Shown here one piece after another: positions 34,646 through 44,110 of a stretch of 64,000 nucleotides of DNA; position 1 is the stretch's first letter, and each line of letters starts with the position of its first letter. Source of the DNA: Synechococcus lacustris str. Tous (GTDB taxonomy: Bacteria; Cyanobacteriota; Cyanobacteriia; PCC-6307; Cyanobiaceae); NCBI RefSeq assembly GCF_003011125.1, contig NZ_PXVC01000005.1, positions 26,786 to 90,785 on the forward strand, written 5' to 3'. Made by a program: the position numbers and the translations under genes. The notes beneath the pieces were generated by a model. The model was given only the letters and a program-made list of their open reading frames with translations, searched no databases and was not told the DNA's origin.

Positions 34646-35883
34646 TGCTTAAAGCCCGCCGCAATCGCCCCGCCTGCAATCCAGCCACTACTCCAACAGT
34701 GTTGAAAATTAAAACCACCTGTTACCCCATCTATATCCATTATTTCACCGGCAAAAAACAAACCTGGTTGTTTACGGCTCTCCATTTTAACTAGATTTAT
34801 TTCAGCTAGATCTACACCACCAGCAGTTACAAACTCCTCACCAAATGGCCCCCTGCCCAGCACTGAATAAACACTGCGTTGCAATATCTGTTGCAGCCGT
34901 TGTTCCCCCTGGCGAGATAACTCAGCCCAAGGCATGGCTGCATCTAGCTGGGCTTGATTAAGCAGGGCTAACCAAAGCCGTTTTTTAATAGCTAGCAACA
35001 GTTCAGGCCTGCCATTAGCCAATTGCTTACGGGCTAAATCCAAGCGCGCCTGGCGCAATTGTTGCTGCAGGATTTGCGGATCAGCGCCTGCAGTCCAATC
35101 AACACGCAATTCAGCTCGATATTGATTTTGATGCAGGGCCCTGGCGGCAAAAGCGGTTAGCCGCAACAGGGCCGGGCCGCTTAAACCCCAATGGGTTATC
35201 AGCACCGTGCCCCGTTGACGAAAAATTTCAGCGCCCACATGCAATTCCAGCGGCACCAACCCCTGGGATACCCCAGCCAGCTCCCTTAAAAATTTGCCAG
35301 CCAAGCGCAGGGTAAAAAGCGACGGCACCGGCGCTATCAACCGGTGGCCTAGGGCCTGGGCCAATTGCCGGCCGCTGGGGTGTCCGCCGGTGGCAAGCAG
35401 CAATTTGGCGCAATGAAGCGGCTGCCCTAATCCCCGCCCCTTCAAGGCAAAACCACCGGAGGCCAGGGGCTGCACCGCCTGCAGTGCCCTTTGGCTGTGC
35501 AGTTCTACGCCAACGGCTTCAGCCCTGCGGCGCAGGGCATCAACAACCGTGGCTGAACTGTTGCTTGTGGGAAACATGCGGCCATCGGCCTCTTCGTGTA
35601 AGTCCACCCCCCGCTCACCAAACCAAGCCACTGCATCACCAGCAGCAAAGCGACTAAACGGACCCCGCAGCGGCTTTTCACCCCTGGGATAGTTAGCCAC
35701 CAATTCCGCTGGATCCCAGCAGGCGTGGGTGAGGTTGCAGCGGCCGCCGCCGCTTATCCGCACCTTGGCCAAGGGTTCAGCTGTGGCTTCCCAGATCTGA
35801 ACCTGCTGCAAACCTGCCTCAGCGGCTGTGATGGCCGCCATAAAACCGGCGGCACCACCACCTGCCACCACCAGCTCAGGCAT
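34642..35883 (-). CDS. FAD-dependent oxidoreductase, HI0933/YhiN (BaiN-like) family
   Basis: A 413-residue flavoprotein. The N-terminal FAD motif VAGGGAAGFMAAITAAEAGL is followed by the family signature VRISGGGRCNLTHA, FFERGVDLHEEADGRMFP-like WFGERGVDLHEEADGRMFP, LLATGGHPSG and the C-terminal FAVGEIMDIDG-type sequence (FFAGEIMDIDGVTGGFNFQ). The physiological substrate of this family is not established. It overlaps msrB upstream by 8 bp and the acyltransferase downstream by ATGA, giving a three-gene operon. Confidence 0.88.
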   Translation of the reverse strand: MPELVVAGGGAAGFMAAITAAEAGLQQVQIWEATAEPLAKVRISGGGRCNLTHACWDPAELVANYPRGEKPLRGPFSRFAAGDAVAWFGERGVDLHEEADGRMFPTSNSSATVVDALRRRAEAVGVELHSQRALQAVQPLASGGFALKGRGLGQPLHCAKLLLATGGHPSGRQLAQALGHRLIAPVPSLFTLRLAGKFLRELAGVSQGLVPLELHVGAEIFRQRGTVLITHWGLSGPALLRLTAFAARALHQNQYRAELRVDWTAGADPQILQQQLRQARLDLARKQLANGRPELLLAIKKRLWLALLNQAQLDAAMPWAELSRQGEQRLQQILQRSVYSVLGRGPFGEEFVTAGGVDLAEINLVKMESRKQPGLFFAGEIMDIDGVTGGFNFQHCWSSGWIAGGAIAAGFKQ

Positions 35884-36367
35884 CGGCCTTAAAAGTTAGG
35901 GCCACGCCGTTATTGCAATAGCGCTTACCGGTGGGTTTTGGACCATCGTTGAATACATGGCCTTGGTGGCCCCCACAACGGCGGCAATGGTATTCAGTGC
36001 GAGGCACGATCAATTTGAAATCCACTTCCGTATCCACTGCTTTTTGCAGCGGCGCCCAAAAACTTGGCCAACCGGTGCCGCTATCAAATTTTGTAGCACT
36101 GGAAAATAGGGGCAATGCACAGCCGGCACAGAGATAGGTGCCCTTGCGTTTTTCTGCATTCAAGGGGCTGCTGAATGGTGCTTCGGTGCCTGCTTGGCGC
36201 AAAACCTTAAAAGCACTGGCGGATAAACGCTCTCGCCATTCGGCTGGGCTTAGTTGCCAGGCGGGATCAACGGCAGAGGCGGCGGAGGCAGCGGCAGTTG
36301 GTCGCCAAAGCCCCATGAAGGCGGCAGCCAGGGCCTGAAGCAAAGATCGACGTTGCCAATTGGCCAT
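35876..36367 (-). CDS. msrB: Peptide-methionine (R)-S-oxide reductase MsrB, exported form
   Basis: MsrB repairs methionine-R-sulfoxide in proteins. Zinc motifs CAGC and CRRCGGHQGH, the signature FDSGTGWPSFW and the catalytic Cys in RYCNNGVALTF are present. ATG 36367 (163 aa) gives an N-terminus with MANWQRRSLLQALAAAFMGL, a twin-arginine signal-like stretch, then an Ala-rich segment. Export to the periplasm or lumen is therefore likely. It heads the msrB-flavoprotein-acyltransferase operon and is divergent from dusA with about 37 bp between the starts. Confidence 0.92.
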   Translation of the reverse strand: MANWQRRSLLQALAAAFMGLWRPTAAASAASAVDPAWQLSPAEWRERLSASAFKVLRQAGTEAPFSSPLNAEKRKGTYLCAGCALPLFSSATKFDSGTGWPSFWAPLQKAVDTEVDFKLIVPRTEYHCRRCGGHQGHVFNDGPKPTGKRYCNNGVALTFKADA

Positions 36368-36404
36368 TTTCAATAAATTGCACATCAAGCTGCAGCATGG
36401 GGTA

Positions 36405-37412
36405 GTGACCCCCTCAAGCGCCACTCCTAACCAGCACCCCGCCCACCGGTTCAGTGTGGCGCCAATGCTGGATTACACCGATCGTCACTTTCGAGTGTTG
36501 ATTCGGCAGGTGAGTCGCCATGCGCTGCTCTATTCAGAAATGGTGGTGGCCCAGGCCCTGCACCATGGCGATAAGAGCAAACTGCTCAGCTTTGATCCGA
36601 TTGAGAAACCCCTGGCTCTGCAATTGGGTGGCGACAGCCCTGAGCTGTTAGCTGCCGCTGCCGAATGGGCCCAGAAATGGGACTACAGCGAGGTAAACCT
36701 AAATGTGGGCTGCCCCAGCGCCAAGGTGCAACAGGGACGATTTGGCGCTTGTTTGATGGCGGATCCCAAGCGGGTGGCTGATTGTGTTTCCGCCATGGCT
36801 GAAGCCTCTGGTTTACCGATCACGGTGAAACATCGCATTGGCATTGATAACCACGACAGCTATGCCGAACTACTCAATTTCGTAGATACCGTGGCTGCGG
36901 CTGGCTGCCAACGCTTCATTGTTCATGCCCGTAAAGCTTGGTTGGAGGGCCTTGATCCAAAACAAAACCGCACCGTGCCACCTTTGCGCTACGACCTTGT
37001 GCAAAAACTGAAACAAGATCGTTCTGATTTGATCCTGGAACTAAACGGTGGTTTAGAAAGTTTGGAAAGCTGCCAAACACATCTGCTTTGGGCCGATGGG
37101 GTAATGGTGGGCCGGGCGGCATACCACCACCCTTTGCAGTGGAACAGGGTGGATCAAGAGGTTTTCAACGACCTCGAGGCAATGCCAGCTCGAGCATCAA
37201 CGGTATTGCGGGGCATATTGCCCCACGCGGAACGCTGGTGCGCAAGCGGAGGCAAACTCTGGCCGATTGCCCGCCATTTAGTGCATTTAGTTGAAGGTGT
37301 TAGTGGCGCGCGCCATTGGCGCCGAGGCCTTGTGGAAGCGGCCGCTAAAGCAAACGCTGGCCCACAGGTGTTGGAAAAAGCCTGCCTTCAATTAGAAGAG
37401 CGGGGTTTGTAG
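36405..37412 (+). CDS. dusA: tRNA-dihydrouridine(20/20a) synthase DusA
   Basis: DusA reduces U20/U20a in the tRNA D-loop with FMN and NADPH. Motifs: FSVAPMLDYTDRHFRVLIRQ, LQLGGDSPELLA, the catalytic Cys in VNLNVGCPSAKVQQGRFGAC, TVKHRIGIDNHDSY, FIVHARKAWLEGLDPKQNR and ELNGGLESLE. The frame opens at TTG 36360, but GTG 36405 (335 aa) avoids overlap with the divergent msrB start and fits family length. The exact start is uncertain. Confidence 0.93.
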   Translation: MTPSSATPNQHPAHRFSVAPMLDYTDRHFRVLIRQVSRHALLYSEMVVAQALHHGDKSKLLSFDPIEKPLALQLGGDSPELLAAAAEWAQKWDYSEVNLNVGCPSAKVQQGRFGACLMADPKRVADCVSAMAEASGLPITVKHRIGIDNHDSYAELLNFVDTVAAAGCQRFIVHARKAWLEGLDPKQNRTVPPLRYDLVQKLKQDRSDLILELNGGLESLESCQTHLLWADGVMVGRAAYHHPLQWNRVDQEVFNDLEAMPARASTVLRGILPHAERWCASGGKLWPIARHLVHLVEGVSGARHWRRGLVEAAAKANAGPQVLEKACLQLEERGL

Positions 37413-37448
37413 ATAGCTGCTAAACAAGGTTGTTCGAAAAAATTTTTG

Positions 37449-37856
37449 ATGGCACGCCTCAGAGCTGGCAAGGAAAATGCCGGCAGTTTCATCCGGGATT
37501 TTCGGAATTTCCTGCAACAGGGCAACGTGGTAGACCTTGCAGTTGCTGTGGTTATTGGCGGCGCCTTCGGCAAGGTGGTGGATGCCCTAGTGAGTTTTGT
37601 GATGGGGCAATTGCTCACGCCAACATTGAAATCACTGGGTATTGATCAAATCAATCAATGGCCCGCCGGTAATTTTTTGGTGGCATTGATCAATTTTGTT
37701 GTGATCAGCTTTGTTGTGTTTTCAATAATCCGCACAATGCAAAGCATGAAACGCCAAGAAGCTGCCGCCAAGCCAGAAGCAACTCCCGATCCCCAGATGT
37801 TGCTAGCAGAAGCAGCCCAGCGGCTTGCCAAAGCATTGGAAAGCCGCCAGATCTAA
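37449..37856 (+). CDS. mscL: Large-conductance mechanosensitive channel MscL
   Basis: MscL opens under membrane tension to release solutes after osmotic downshock. The 135-residue protein has the N-terminal helix FIRDFRNFLQQGNVVDLAVA, the Gly/Ala-rich pore helix VVIGGAFGKVVDALV, a short periplasmic loop (INQWPAGN), a second transmembrane helix (FLVALINFVVISFVVFSIIR) and a cytoplasmic helix with KPEATPDPQMLLAEA. The start is ATG 37449 (TTG 37446 also possible). It is convergent with the RNA-binding protein gene (13 bp between stops). Confidence 0.95.
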   Translation: MARLRAGKENAGSFIRDFRNFLQQGNVVDLAVAVVIGGAFGKVVDALVSFVMGQLLTPTLKSLGIDQINQWPAGNFLVALINFVVISFVVFSIIRTMQSMKRQEAAAKPEATPDPQMLLAEAAQRLAKALESRQI

Positions 37857-37869
37857 CTCAGATTTAGGG

Positions 37870-38448
37870 TTAACCCTCAGCGCCGCCGTAATCGCCCCAA
37901 TCTTCACTGGGTGCTGGGCTGGAGGGGCGATCCCCTCCGCGACGGCGGCGGCTACGGCCATCATCGAAACCATCACGGCTGGGTTCACCCCCACCAAAGT
38001 CAGGGGACGGAGCACCCCAGGTATCTGCGGCAGGAGCTGGGGCTGGAGCTGAATCACGGTTGCCGTAGCTGCGATCTTCCCAACCGCGGGCACCGGAGCT
38101 GCGCTCACCACCTCCTCCTCCGTAACCGCCGCCGCCGCCATAGCCACCACCGCCGCCACGGCTTGGTGCTCCGTAACCACCGCCACCACGGCCGCCGCCG
38201 CCGCCACTGCGGGGTTCAGCTTTATTGATGCGCAGGGGGCGACCCATCAGCTCAGTGCCCTGCAATGCTTCGATGGCACGCTCCTCAGCAGCGTCGTCTG
38301 CCATCTCCACAAAGGCAAAGCCTCTTTTGCGTCCGGTGTCCCTTTCCAAAGGAAGGGAACAGTTGCTTACCTCGCCATAGGTGGCGAAGAGTTCAATGAT
38401 GTCCTCCTGTTCCGCGCGGAAAGGGAGGTTGCCGACAAAAATGCTCAC
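37870..38448 (-). CDS. Glycine-rich RNA-binding protein (single RRM)
   Basis: This is a cyanobacterial Rbp-type protein. GTG 38448 gives MSIFVGNLPFRAEQEDIIEL (RNP2 is IFVGNL), and RNP1 (KRGFAFVEM) lies about residue 40. The RRM covers about residues 1-80. The C-terminal ~110 residues are low-complexity: Gly-Tyr repeats (GGGYGGGGGYGGGGG), an Ala/Pro linker and a basic Arg run (RSRRRRGG). Rbp proteins bind mRNA; in cyanobacteria some are cold-induced or place thylakoid-protein mRNAs. The longer frame to 38496 is less likely. A small hairpin sits in the leader. Confidence 0.92.
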   Translation of the reverse strand: MSIFVGNLPFRAEQEDIIELFATYGEVSNCSLPLERDTGRKRGFAFVEMADDAAEERAIEALQGTELMGRPLRINKAEPRSGGGGGRGGGGYGAPSRGGGGGYGGGGGYGGGGGERSSGARGWEDRSYGNRDSAPAPAPAADTWGAPSPDFGGGEPSRDGFDDGRSRRRRGGDRPSSPAPSEDWGDYGGAEG

Positions 38449-38491
38449 TGGCCGTAGGGGACCGAATGGACCGTTGAATGGACTCGGGGAA

Positions 38492-38505
38492 CCCACAAAA
38501 GTGGG
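38492..38505 (-). other. Small hairpin in the rbp leader
   Basis: CCCAC-AAAA-GTGGG forms a 5-bp stem with a 4-base loop, 44 bp upstream of the rbp start and 45 bp beyond the argH stop. There is no U-tract, so it is not an obvious terminator. It could be a leader structure bound by the RNA-binding protein itself. Confidence 0.3.
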
Positions 38506-38549
38506 AACACGGGAAATCTAAACCGGCAAGTGCCTGCTTATCGATGTCG

Positions 38550-39950
38550 TTAAGAACACATCAATACATTTCTCCAGTGATTGAGCTGCCCCTGCACCTG
38601 GGTAAAGCCCGTACCACCTTCACTTACCCGGGCAGCCACCACCTCCCGATGGGCAATCGCTGCATAAATGCTTTGCTCAAAGGCTGGATGCAGGGATTGC
38701 CAGCGCTCTAAAGGCAACTCCACCAATAACAGGCCCTCCTCCAGGCAGGTTTTCACTAGCCCGCCCACCAGTTGATATGCCTCCCGGAAAGGCACACCTT
38801 TGTTAACCAAATAGTCGGCCACATCGGTGGCATTGGAGAAATCACTGGCCACCGCCCGCTCCATCCGATCCACTCGAAAACTGATCCCCTCCTCCAGCAG
38901 GATCGCCATCGCCTCCAAACAAGCCTCTGTGGTGCGAACCGTGTCAAACAAAGCTTCTTTGTCTTCCTGAAAGTCTTTGTTGTAGGCGAGGGGCAGGCCT
39001 TTGATCATGGTGAGCAAGCCCTGTAGATGACCAAACACCCGACCGCATTTACCACGCACCAACTCGGGCACATCGGGGTTTTTTTTCTGGGGCATCAAGC
39101 TGCTACCGGTGGCGCAACGGTCTGTGAGGTGAACAAAACCGAATTCCTCACTAGCCCAAAAAATCACCTCTTCACTAAGCCGACTCAAATGGGCCATCAC
39201 CAAGGCCGCCGCCGCGCTGAATTCAACGGCGAAATCGCGGTCGCTCACCGCATCCAAACTATTGGCATAAATGCTTTCAAAACCCAATTCCGCCGCTGTT
39301 TGACGCCGATCAATCGCTAGGGGAGTGCCCGCTAAAGCAGCGGCACCAAGGGGGCAGATATTGACCCTTTTACGCACATCAAGCAGGCGTAAACGATCCC
39401 GTTCCAACATCTCCACATAGGCCAGAAGATGGTGGGCCAAGGAAAGGGGCTGGGCCCTTTGCAAATGGGTATAGCCCGGGATCAGGGTGTGCAGATGGCC
39501 GTCTGCCAACTGAAATAAGGCCCGTTGCAAACGCTGCAAGCTGGGTTCAAGGCCATCGATGCGTTGACGTAACCAAAGGCGAATATCGGTGCCCACTTGA
39601 TCATTACGGCTACGCCCGGTGTGCAATTTTTTGCCTAGTGGGCCAAGCAATTCGATCAATCGCCTTTCCACAGCGAAGTGAACGTCTTCACACTCGAGGC
39701 CGGGCAGAAAGCTGCCCGCCGCCGCCTCTTGGCGCACTGTTTCCAGGCCAGCAATCAGTTGCTCGCTTTCTGCTTCGCTGATCAAACCGCAGCGGCCGAG
39801 CATGCGGGCATGGGCAACAGAACCATCCAGGTCTTGTTGCAGCAGGGCGATATCAAAACCGATCGAAGCATTAAATCGTTCGATCGCAGGATGCAAACCC
39901 TGCTCAAAACGATTGCTCCAGCTAGTGCCTTCACTGTTAGTTGCACCCAT
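38550..39950 (-). CDS. argH: Argininosuccinate lyase ArgH
   Basis: ArgH splits argininosuccinate to arginine and fumarate. Family motifs: GRFEQ region near the N-terminus ([20 protein letters not shown]), [25 protein letters not shown], and the signature loop [20 protein letters not shown], given here by its catalytic Ser and the QKKNP core. Length is 466 aa, normal. It lies 20 bp downstream of the phosphatase gene on the same strand. Confidence 0.96.
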   Translation of the reverse strand: MGATNSEGTSWSNRFEQGLHPAIERFNASIGFDIALLQQDLDGSVAHARMLGRCGLISEAESEQLIAGLETVRQEAAAGSFLPGLECEDVHFAVERRLIELLGPLGKKLHTGRSRNDQVGTDIRLWLRQRIDGLEPSLQRLQRALFQLADGHLHTLIPGYTHLQRAQPLSLAHHLLAYVEMLERDRLRLLDVRKRVNICPLGAAALAGTPLAIDRRQTAAELGFESIYANSLDAVSDRDFAVEFSAAAALVMAHLSRLSEEVIFWASEEFGFVHLTDRCATGSSLMPQKKNPDVPELVRGKCGRVFGHLQGLLTMIKGLPLAYNKDFQEDKEALFDTVRTTEACLEAMAILLEEGISFRVDRMERAVASDFSNATDVADYLVNKGVPFREAYQLVGGLVKTCLEEGLLLVELPLERWQSLHPAFEQSIYAAIAHREVVAARVSEGGTGFTQVQGQLNHWRNVLMCS

Positions 39951-39970
39951 TTAGCCTGGCCCGCAGGATT

Positions 39971-41344
39971 TCACAGGCTAGGTAACACCACTTCCTCTTT
40001 CACCTTAAGTACCACCACCGAGGCATCGTCTTCCAATTGGCGGCCAGCACCAACAAAACGATCCAAGCGGGCAAACAACTGATCCAAAATTTCTTGGGCG
40101 CCCACCCCCAACTTGCAAATCGCCAACAGGGCCCTCATCAAACGTTCCTCATCAAAGCGATCACCGCCAATGCCACTGGCCTCCGTCACACCATCTGTGT
40201 AAAAAAGCAGCACATCGCCGGGCTCAAGCTGCACCTGCTCACAGCCGTAGTCGGCATCGGCTTGCAAACCAATCAACAAACCAGGGGCATCTAAACGCTC
40301 CACCGAATGGCCCTGACGGCGCCAAATCAAAGGCGGATTATGGGCAGCATTGCTAAAACGCAGCAATCTTGTGCGGGGATCATATTCAGAATAAAAAAGG
40401 GTTACGAAACGATTGGAATGGGCTAAATCTTCCTGGGCCAGTTGATTTAGGTCGTGGAGAATTTGATCTGGGGCTAAACCGGTTAACACCTCAGCTCGCA
40501 ACATTCCCCGCAGCAAAGTCATTAATAAACCAGCAGGAATTCCCTTTCCCATCACATCACCCATCACTAAAGCCCAGCGCCCCTGCTCCCTTCTTTTGCC
40601 AGTTAGCTGCGGTTTTGTGGGGATAAAATCGTAATAATCACCTCCCACCTGGAATGCGGGCCGGCAGCGGGCAGCCAATTCAACCCCTTCAATAACAGGG
40701 CAGCGATCGGGTAAAAGTTGCGCTTGGATTTCTCCACCGATGCTCAGCTGTTGATCAACACGTTGGTGTTGCCGCATCTGCTCCAATAGCAATTCATTTT
40801 CAATTGCCACCGCAGTTTGATCAGCCACCAATTGCACATGGCGGCGACGAACCTCACTCCATGAGTATTGCGGATCACTGCTAAATACATACAAACGACC
40901 CCTTTGACGATTTTTTGCCACCACGGAAGTACCAAAAAGTTGCACATCACCCAATTGTCTGCGCACTAATTGATCAAGCCTGGAAGCCATCAATTCATCA
41001 CCGGCTTCGCGATCCAAATCCTTGTCTTGCAGCCCCGCCAGCATCCGCAGTAGTTCAGCGCAGCGGCTGGAAGCGGAACCATGCAACTGTTCCCGCCACA
41101 GGGAACCATCGCTGCGCAAAGTGAGCAATATTGCCCCTTCAGCCTCCACTAGACGGCACGTGAGCAGCGGTACCAACTCCAAAAAACGGCTCAGGTTGGT
41201 AAAACTACGCAGGGCAAAACCAAGTGATGCCAATAGCTCTTGATTTCGCCTTTGCTCCCGGTTGAGGCTATCGATCAGCTGCCGCAAAGAAGCCGCAGGG
41301 GTAATCGCGCTAACTGATCGGTGGGTAGGCGGCTGAGCGCCCAT
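39971..41344 (-). CDS. GAF-SpoIIE (RsbU-like) protein serine phosphatase
   Basis: A 457-residue soluble regulator. An N-terminal coiled segment (LRQLIDSLNREQRRNQELLA) precedes a GAF-like sensor region (about residues 45-190) and a PP2C-type SpoIIE phosphatase domain (about 215-450). Metal-binding motifs GGDYYDFI, VMGDVMGKGIPAGLLM, LLFYTDGVTEA and DDASVVVLKV are all intact, so it should be active. Relatives control partner-switching (anti-sigma/anti-anti-sigma) pathways. No partner is in the window. Confidence 0.9.
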   Translation of the reverse strand: MGAQPPTHRSVSAITPAASLRQLIDSLNREQRRNQELLASLGFALRSFTNLSRFLELVPLLTCRLVEAEGAILLTLRSDGSLWREQLHGSASSRCAELLRMLAGLQDKDLDREAGDELMASRLDQLVRRQLGDVQLFGTSVVAKNRQRGRLYVFSSDPQYSWSEVRRRHVQLVADQTAVAIENELLLEQMRQHQRVDQQLSIGGEIQAQLLPDRCPVIEGVELAARCRPAFQVGGDYYDFIPTKPQLTGKRREQGRWALVMGDVMGKGIPAGLLMTLLRGMLRAEVLTGLAPDQILHDLNQLAQEDLAHSNRFVTLFYSEYDPRTRLLRFSNAAHNPPLIWRRQGHSVERLDAPGLLIGLQADADYGCEQVQLEPGDVLLFYTDGVTEASGIGGDRFDEERLMRALLAICKLGVGAQEILDQLFARLDRFVGAGRQLEDDASVVVLKVKEEVVLPSL

Positions 41345-41372
41345 GGGGCTGCCGCAGGGGGCCCTAAGTTAG

Positions 41373-42698
41373 CTAGTTACGGGCAAGTAAGGCTTCAACA
41401 AACTCAAAGCTATTGAAAGGCCTCAAATCTTTAATGCCTTCACCGGCCCCGATAAAACGAATCGGCAGGCCAGTTTCAGCTGCCACGGCAAGGGCAACAC
41501 CACCGCGGGCACTGCCATCAAGTTTTGTGAGCACCACCCCTGTGAGCTGCGCAGCAGCGGCAAAGGCCATCGCCTGGCGCAAACCGTTTTGGCCTTGGCT
41601 GGCATCAAGCACCAGTAACGATTCAACCTTGGCTTCTGGTGCCAGGCGATCGATGATGCGCCGCACCTTTGCCAGTTCTTCCATCAAGTTGTGTTTGGTT
41701 TGCAATCTTCCTGCCGTGTCAACAAGCAGCAGTTCAATGTTTTTTGATCGCGCTGCACCGATGGCATCAAACACAACAGCGGCGGGATCAGCATTGGCGG
41801 AAGGGTTAGCGATCACAGTTACCCCACTGCGTTCTGCCCACACCTGCAATTGCTGCACCGCAGCAGCCCTGAAGGTGTCCCCTGCTGCCACCAGGCAGCT
41901 GTAACCGCTGCGCACAGCCAAATTGGCAAGTTTGCCCAAAGTTGTGGTTTTACCAACTCCATTCACACCAACTATCAACCAAATATTCAACTGATTTTTA
42001 TCTGGTGCCAACAGGGGAAATACGCCTTTATTACTAAGCGGTTTTTCAAGTTGTTCACGCAATTCCTGCTTGAGCAAACCCAGGGCTTCTGTGGCATCAA
42101 GCACGCCTTCATTCATTCTTTTGCGCAGGCGATCAAGGGACTGATCGGTGCTTTCAACACCCACATCAGCGCGCAGCAACAGGCTTTCAATTTCCTCTAA
42201 AGACTTTTCTGATAGGGGGTCATCACCAAGATTTTCAAGCAGCTGTGTAACAAAACCCTGGCGGGTTTTTTCCATGCCGGCCCGCAACTTAGCCAGCCAA
42301 TCAATCTCCTCGATAGATACTTGAGCCGCTGATCTTCCCTGGGCTGCAAGCACCTCTGCCGACCAGAGAAAATCGGCATCCAATTGGCCTAATTCAGGTT
42401 CTGCTGGCGGCGCTTCTTGGGCCAAACTTGCCAGCCGTTCCTCACGCTTAGCCGCTGCCTGCTCTAGCAGCGAAACAACAGGTTTTTGTTCTTCTAATTT
42501 TGGATCTTCTGTGGGTTTTGGTTCTTCAAAAATTTCAACTTCTTTAACAGCTTCTACTTTTTCAACAGTCTCTACTTCAGGTTGGCTGCCTTGCTGTTGG
42601 GCCTTGAGGCGGGCGTAGGCCTCCTTTGCCCAAGCCAAGGCATCTTCTGCAGCCTCCGCCTCTGGGGTGGGACGTTGGAACCAGTCAAATTCAGACAT
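41373..42698 (-). CDS. ftsY: Signal recognition particle receptor FtsY
   Basis: FtsY is the SRP GTPase receptor that delivers nascent membrane proteins. An acidic N-terminal A-domain (to about residue 130, with EVETVEKVEAVKEVEIFEEP) is followed by the N domain and the G domain: G1 GVNGVGKTTTLGKLA, DTAGRLQTKHNLM, TKLDGSARGG, and the closing FIGAGEGIKDLRPF. Length is 441 aa. It starts 2 bp after the nusB stop. Confidence 0.96.
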   Translation of the reverse strand: MSEFDWFQRPTPEAEAAEDALAWAKEAYARLKAQQQGSQPEVETVEKVEAVKEVEIFEEPKPTEDPKLEEQKPVVSLLEQAAAKREERLASLAQEAPPAEPELGQLDADFLWSAEVLAAQGRSAAQVSIEEIDWLAKLRAGMEKTRQGFVTQLLENLGDDPLSEKSLEEIESLLLRADVGVESTDQSLDRLRKRMNEGVLDATEALGLLKQELREQLEKPLSNKGVFPLLAPDKNQLNIWLIVGVNGVGKTTTLGKLANLAVRSGYSCLVAAGDTFRAAAVQQLQVWAERSGVTVIANPSANADPAAVVFDAIGAARSKNIELLLVDTAGRLQTKHNLMEELAKVRRIIDRLAPEAKVESLLVLDASQGQNGLRQAMAFAAAAQLTGVVLTKLDGSARGGVALAVAAETGLPIRFIGAGEGIKDLRPFNSFEFVEALLARN

Positions 42699-42700
42699 CG

Positions 42701-43315
42701 TTAGCTAGCCAATTCAGTGGAGGCAGTGATGTATCGCCGCAGCACCCCATTGATCTTGCGCCTACCGGCCTCATCGCTGTAGCGATTGGCTAATTCAACA
42801 GCCTCATTAATGGCCACAGCTGTTGGTGTTTGAAAAGCTTCAATTTCCACCACCGCCAACCTGAGGATGTCTTGATCGATGCGGGGCAAACGGGTTAGGC
42901 GCCAACCCTCCATTACCGCATCAATGCGGCTATCGAGGGATGGCTGAGCTGCAAATACGGCCTTGGAGCGCTCGAGAGCCCATAACCGGATGTCTTGTTG
43001 ATCGGCAAGCAACAACAAGCGCGGAAATTCCAAACTGGCTGATAGCCGGTTCAAAACCTGCTCTGCAGATTCCAAACTCCGATTCAAATGTTGGCGCACC
43101 CTATCGTTTTCGCCTTCGCTTAATTCACTATCAAGCAAAGCCTGTTGGGCCTGCTGCAATTGATCTGCCGATTGATCTAGGGCCTCCCTCAGATGACTGT
43201 TAAGCGATGTGAGCGCTTGGGCTAAAAGTTGTTCACAACTACTGGGGGTTCGATCCGCTTTTTGACCAAGAATCAACAGGGCCAGTTCCCTGGCAATCGA
43301 ACGGTTCTGCATCAA
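42701..43315 (-). CDS. nusB: Transcription antitermination factor NusB
   Basis: NusB binds boxA RNA with NusE for rRNA antitermination. The N-terminal SIARELALLILGQ and C-terminal PTAVAINEAVELANRYSDEA / RRKINGVLRRY motifs are clear. They flank a longer-than-usual helical insert (about residues 25-105), as in other cyanobacterial NusB proteins of about 200 aa. It follows the DUF502 gene by 2 bp, so DUF502-nusB-ftsY are one operon. Confidence 0.93.
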   Translation of the reverse strand: MMQNRSIARELALLILGQKADRTPSSCEQLLAQALTSLNSHLREALDQSADQLQQAQQALLDSELSEGENDRVRQHLNRSLESAEQVLNRLSASLEFPRLLLLADQQDIRLWALERSKAVFAAQPSLDSRIDAVMEGWRLTRLPRIDQDILRLAVVEIEAFQTPTAVAINEAVELANRYSDEAGRRKINGVLRRYITASTELAS

Positions 43316-43317
43316 CT

Positions 43318-44061
43318 TCAGGGCTTGGGGGGACCCGGCAGGGGGGAGGGCCGCAATTGGGCTAGCAGGCTAGAGAAACTGCGATTAACCGGGCTATCAC
43401 GGTCATCAGGGCTAACGATGCCCGCCGAAATGATTGTTCTAAATGCATCTTCAACACTTAGATCAATGTCCCTCACGGCAGTTTCAGGTACCACCGTGTA
43501 CCAACCGGTGGTGGGATTTGGTGCTGTTGGTATGAACACACTCAACATGGGCTGATTAAAACCAGCGGCCATCGATGCCCCCAAAACTCCTGTAACAAAG
43601 CCGAGGGAATACAAACCTTCGCGGGGATATTCCACCAACACCACCCTGCGAAAACGGGTGCTGTTATCACGCAGCACCGTTTCCAGAATCTGTTTAAGCG
43701 TTTTATAAACAGATCCCGCCAATGGAATCCGAGCCAGGGTGCCCTCGCCATAATCCAACAACCAACGGCCAACAATATTGCGGGCCATCAAACCGATTAA
43801 AAGAATGCCCAGTAGGGGCACCAATAAACCAGCCAGCAGATTGATCAGTTCCTGCAGGAAGGGATTAAGGGTATTGAAAGGGTTGAATTGTTTCGGCACC
43901 GAGGTGAGGAAACTCACCACAAAACGGGTCACCAAAGTGGATAACCAAATCGTGGTTGCTAGGGGAATCACCACCAGCAAACCCGCGATCAGGTCGTTCT
44001 TGAGGTCTTGTTGCAACCGCACATTTACGGGCGGTTCTGGTCTGGGGCGGGTCTGCACCAA
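43318..44061 (-). CDS. DUF502-family membrane protein
   Basis: A 247-residue protein with two transmembrane segments (LIAGLLVVIPLATTIWLSTL at about 26-45; LINLLAGLLVPLLGILLIGL at about 73-92). The DUF502 hallmarks are present: RIPLAGSVYKTLKQILETVL, VLVEYPREGLYSLGFVTG and PNPTTGWYTVVPE. Function is unknown; plant homologues (LCV/COV family) affect membrane trafficking. It is first in the DUF502-nusB-ftsY operon. Confidence 0.9.
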   Translation of the reverse strand: MVQTRPRPEPPVNVRLQQDLKNDLIAGLLVVIPLATTIWLSTLVTRFVVSFLTSVPKQFNPFNTLNPFLQELINLLAGLLVPLLGILLIGLMARNIVGRWLLDYGEGTLARIPLAGSVYKTLKQILETVLRDNSTRFRRVVLVEYPREGLYSLGFVTGVLGASMAAGFNQPMLSVFIPTAPNPTTGWYTVVPETAVRDIDLSVEDAFRTIISAGIVSPDDRDSPVNRSFSSLLAQLRPSPLPGPPKP

Positions 44062-44110
44062 GGGAGTTGAGCAGCAAGTCGCTAATGCAACTTAGCCACA
44101 GGGGCGCCCC

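Noticed and set aside
37990..38220. Low-complexity GGC/CCG-rich repeat
   Set aside because: Explained by the Gly-Tyr-rich C-terminal tail of the RNA-binding protein; not a CRISPR or mobile repeat.
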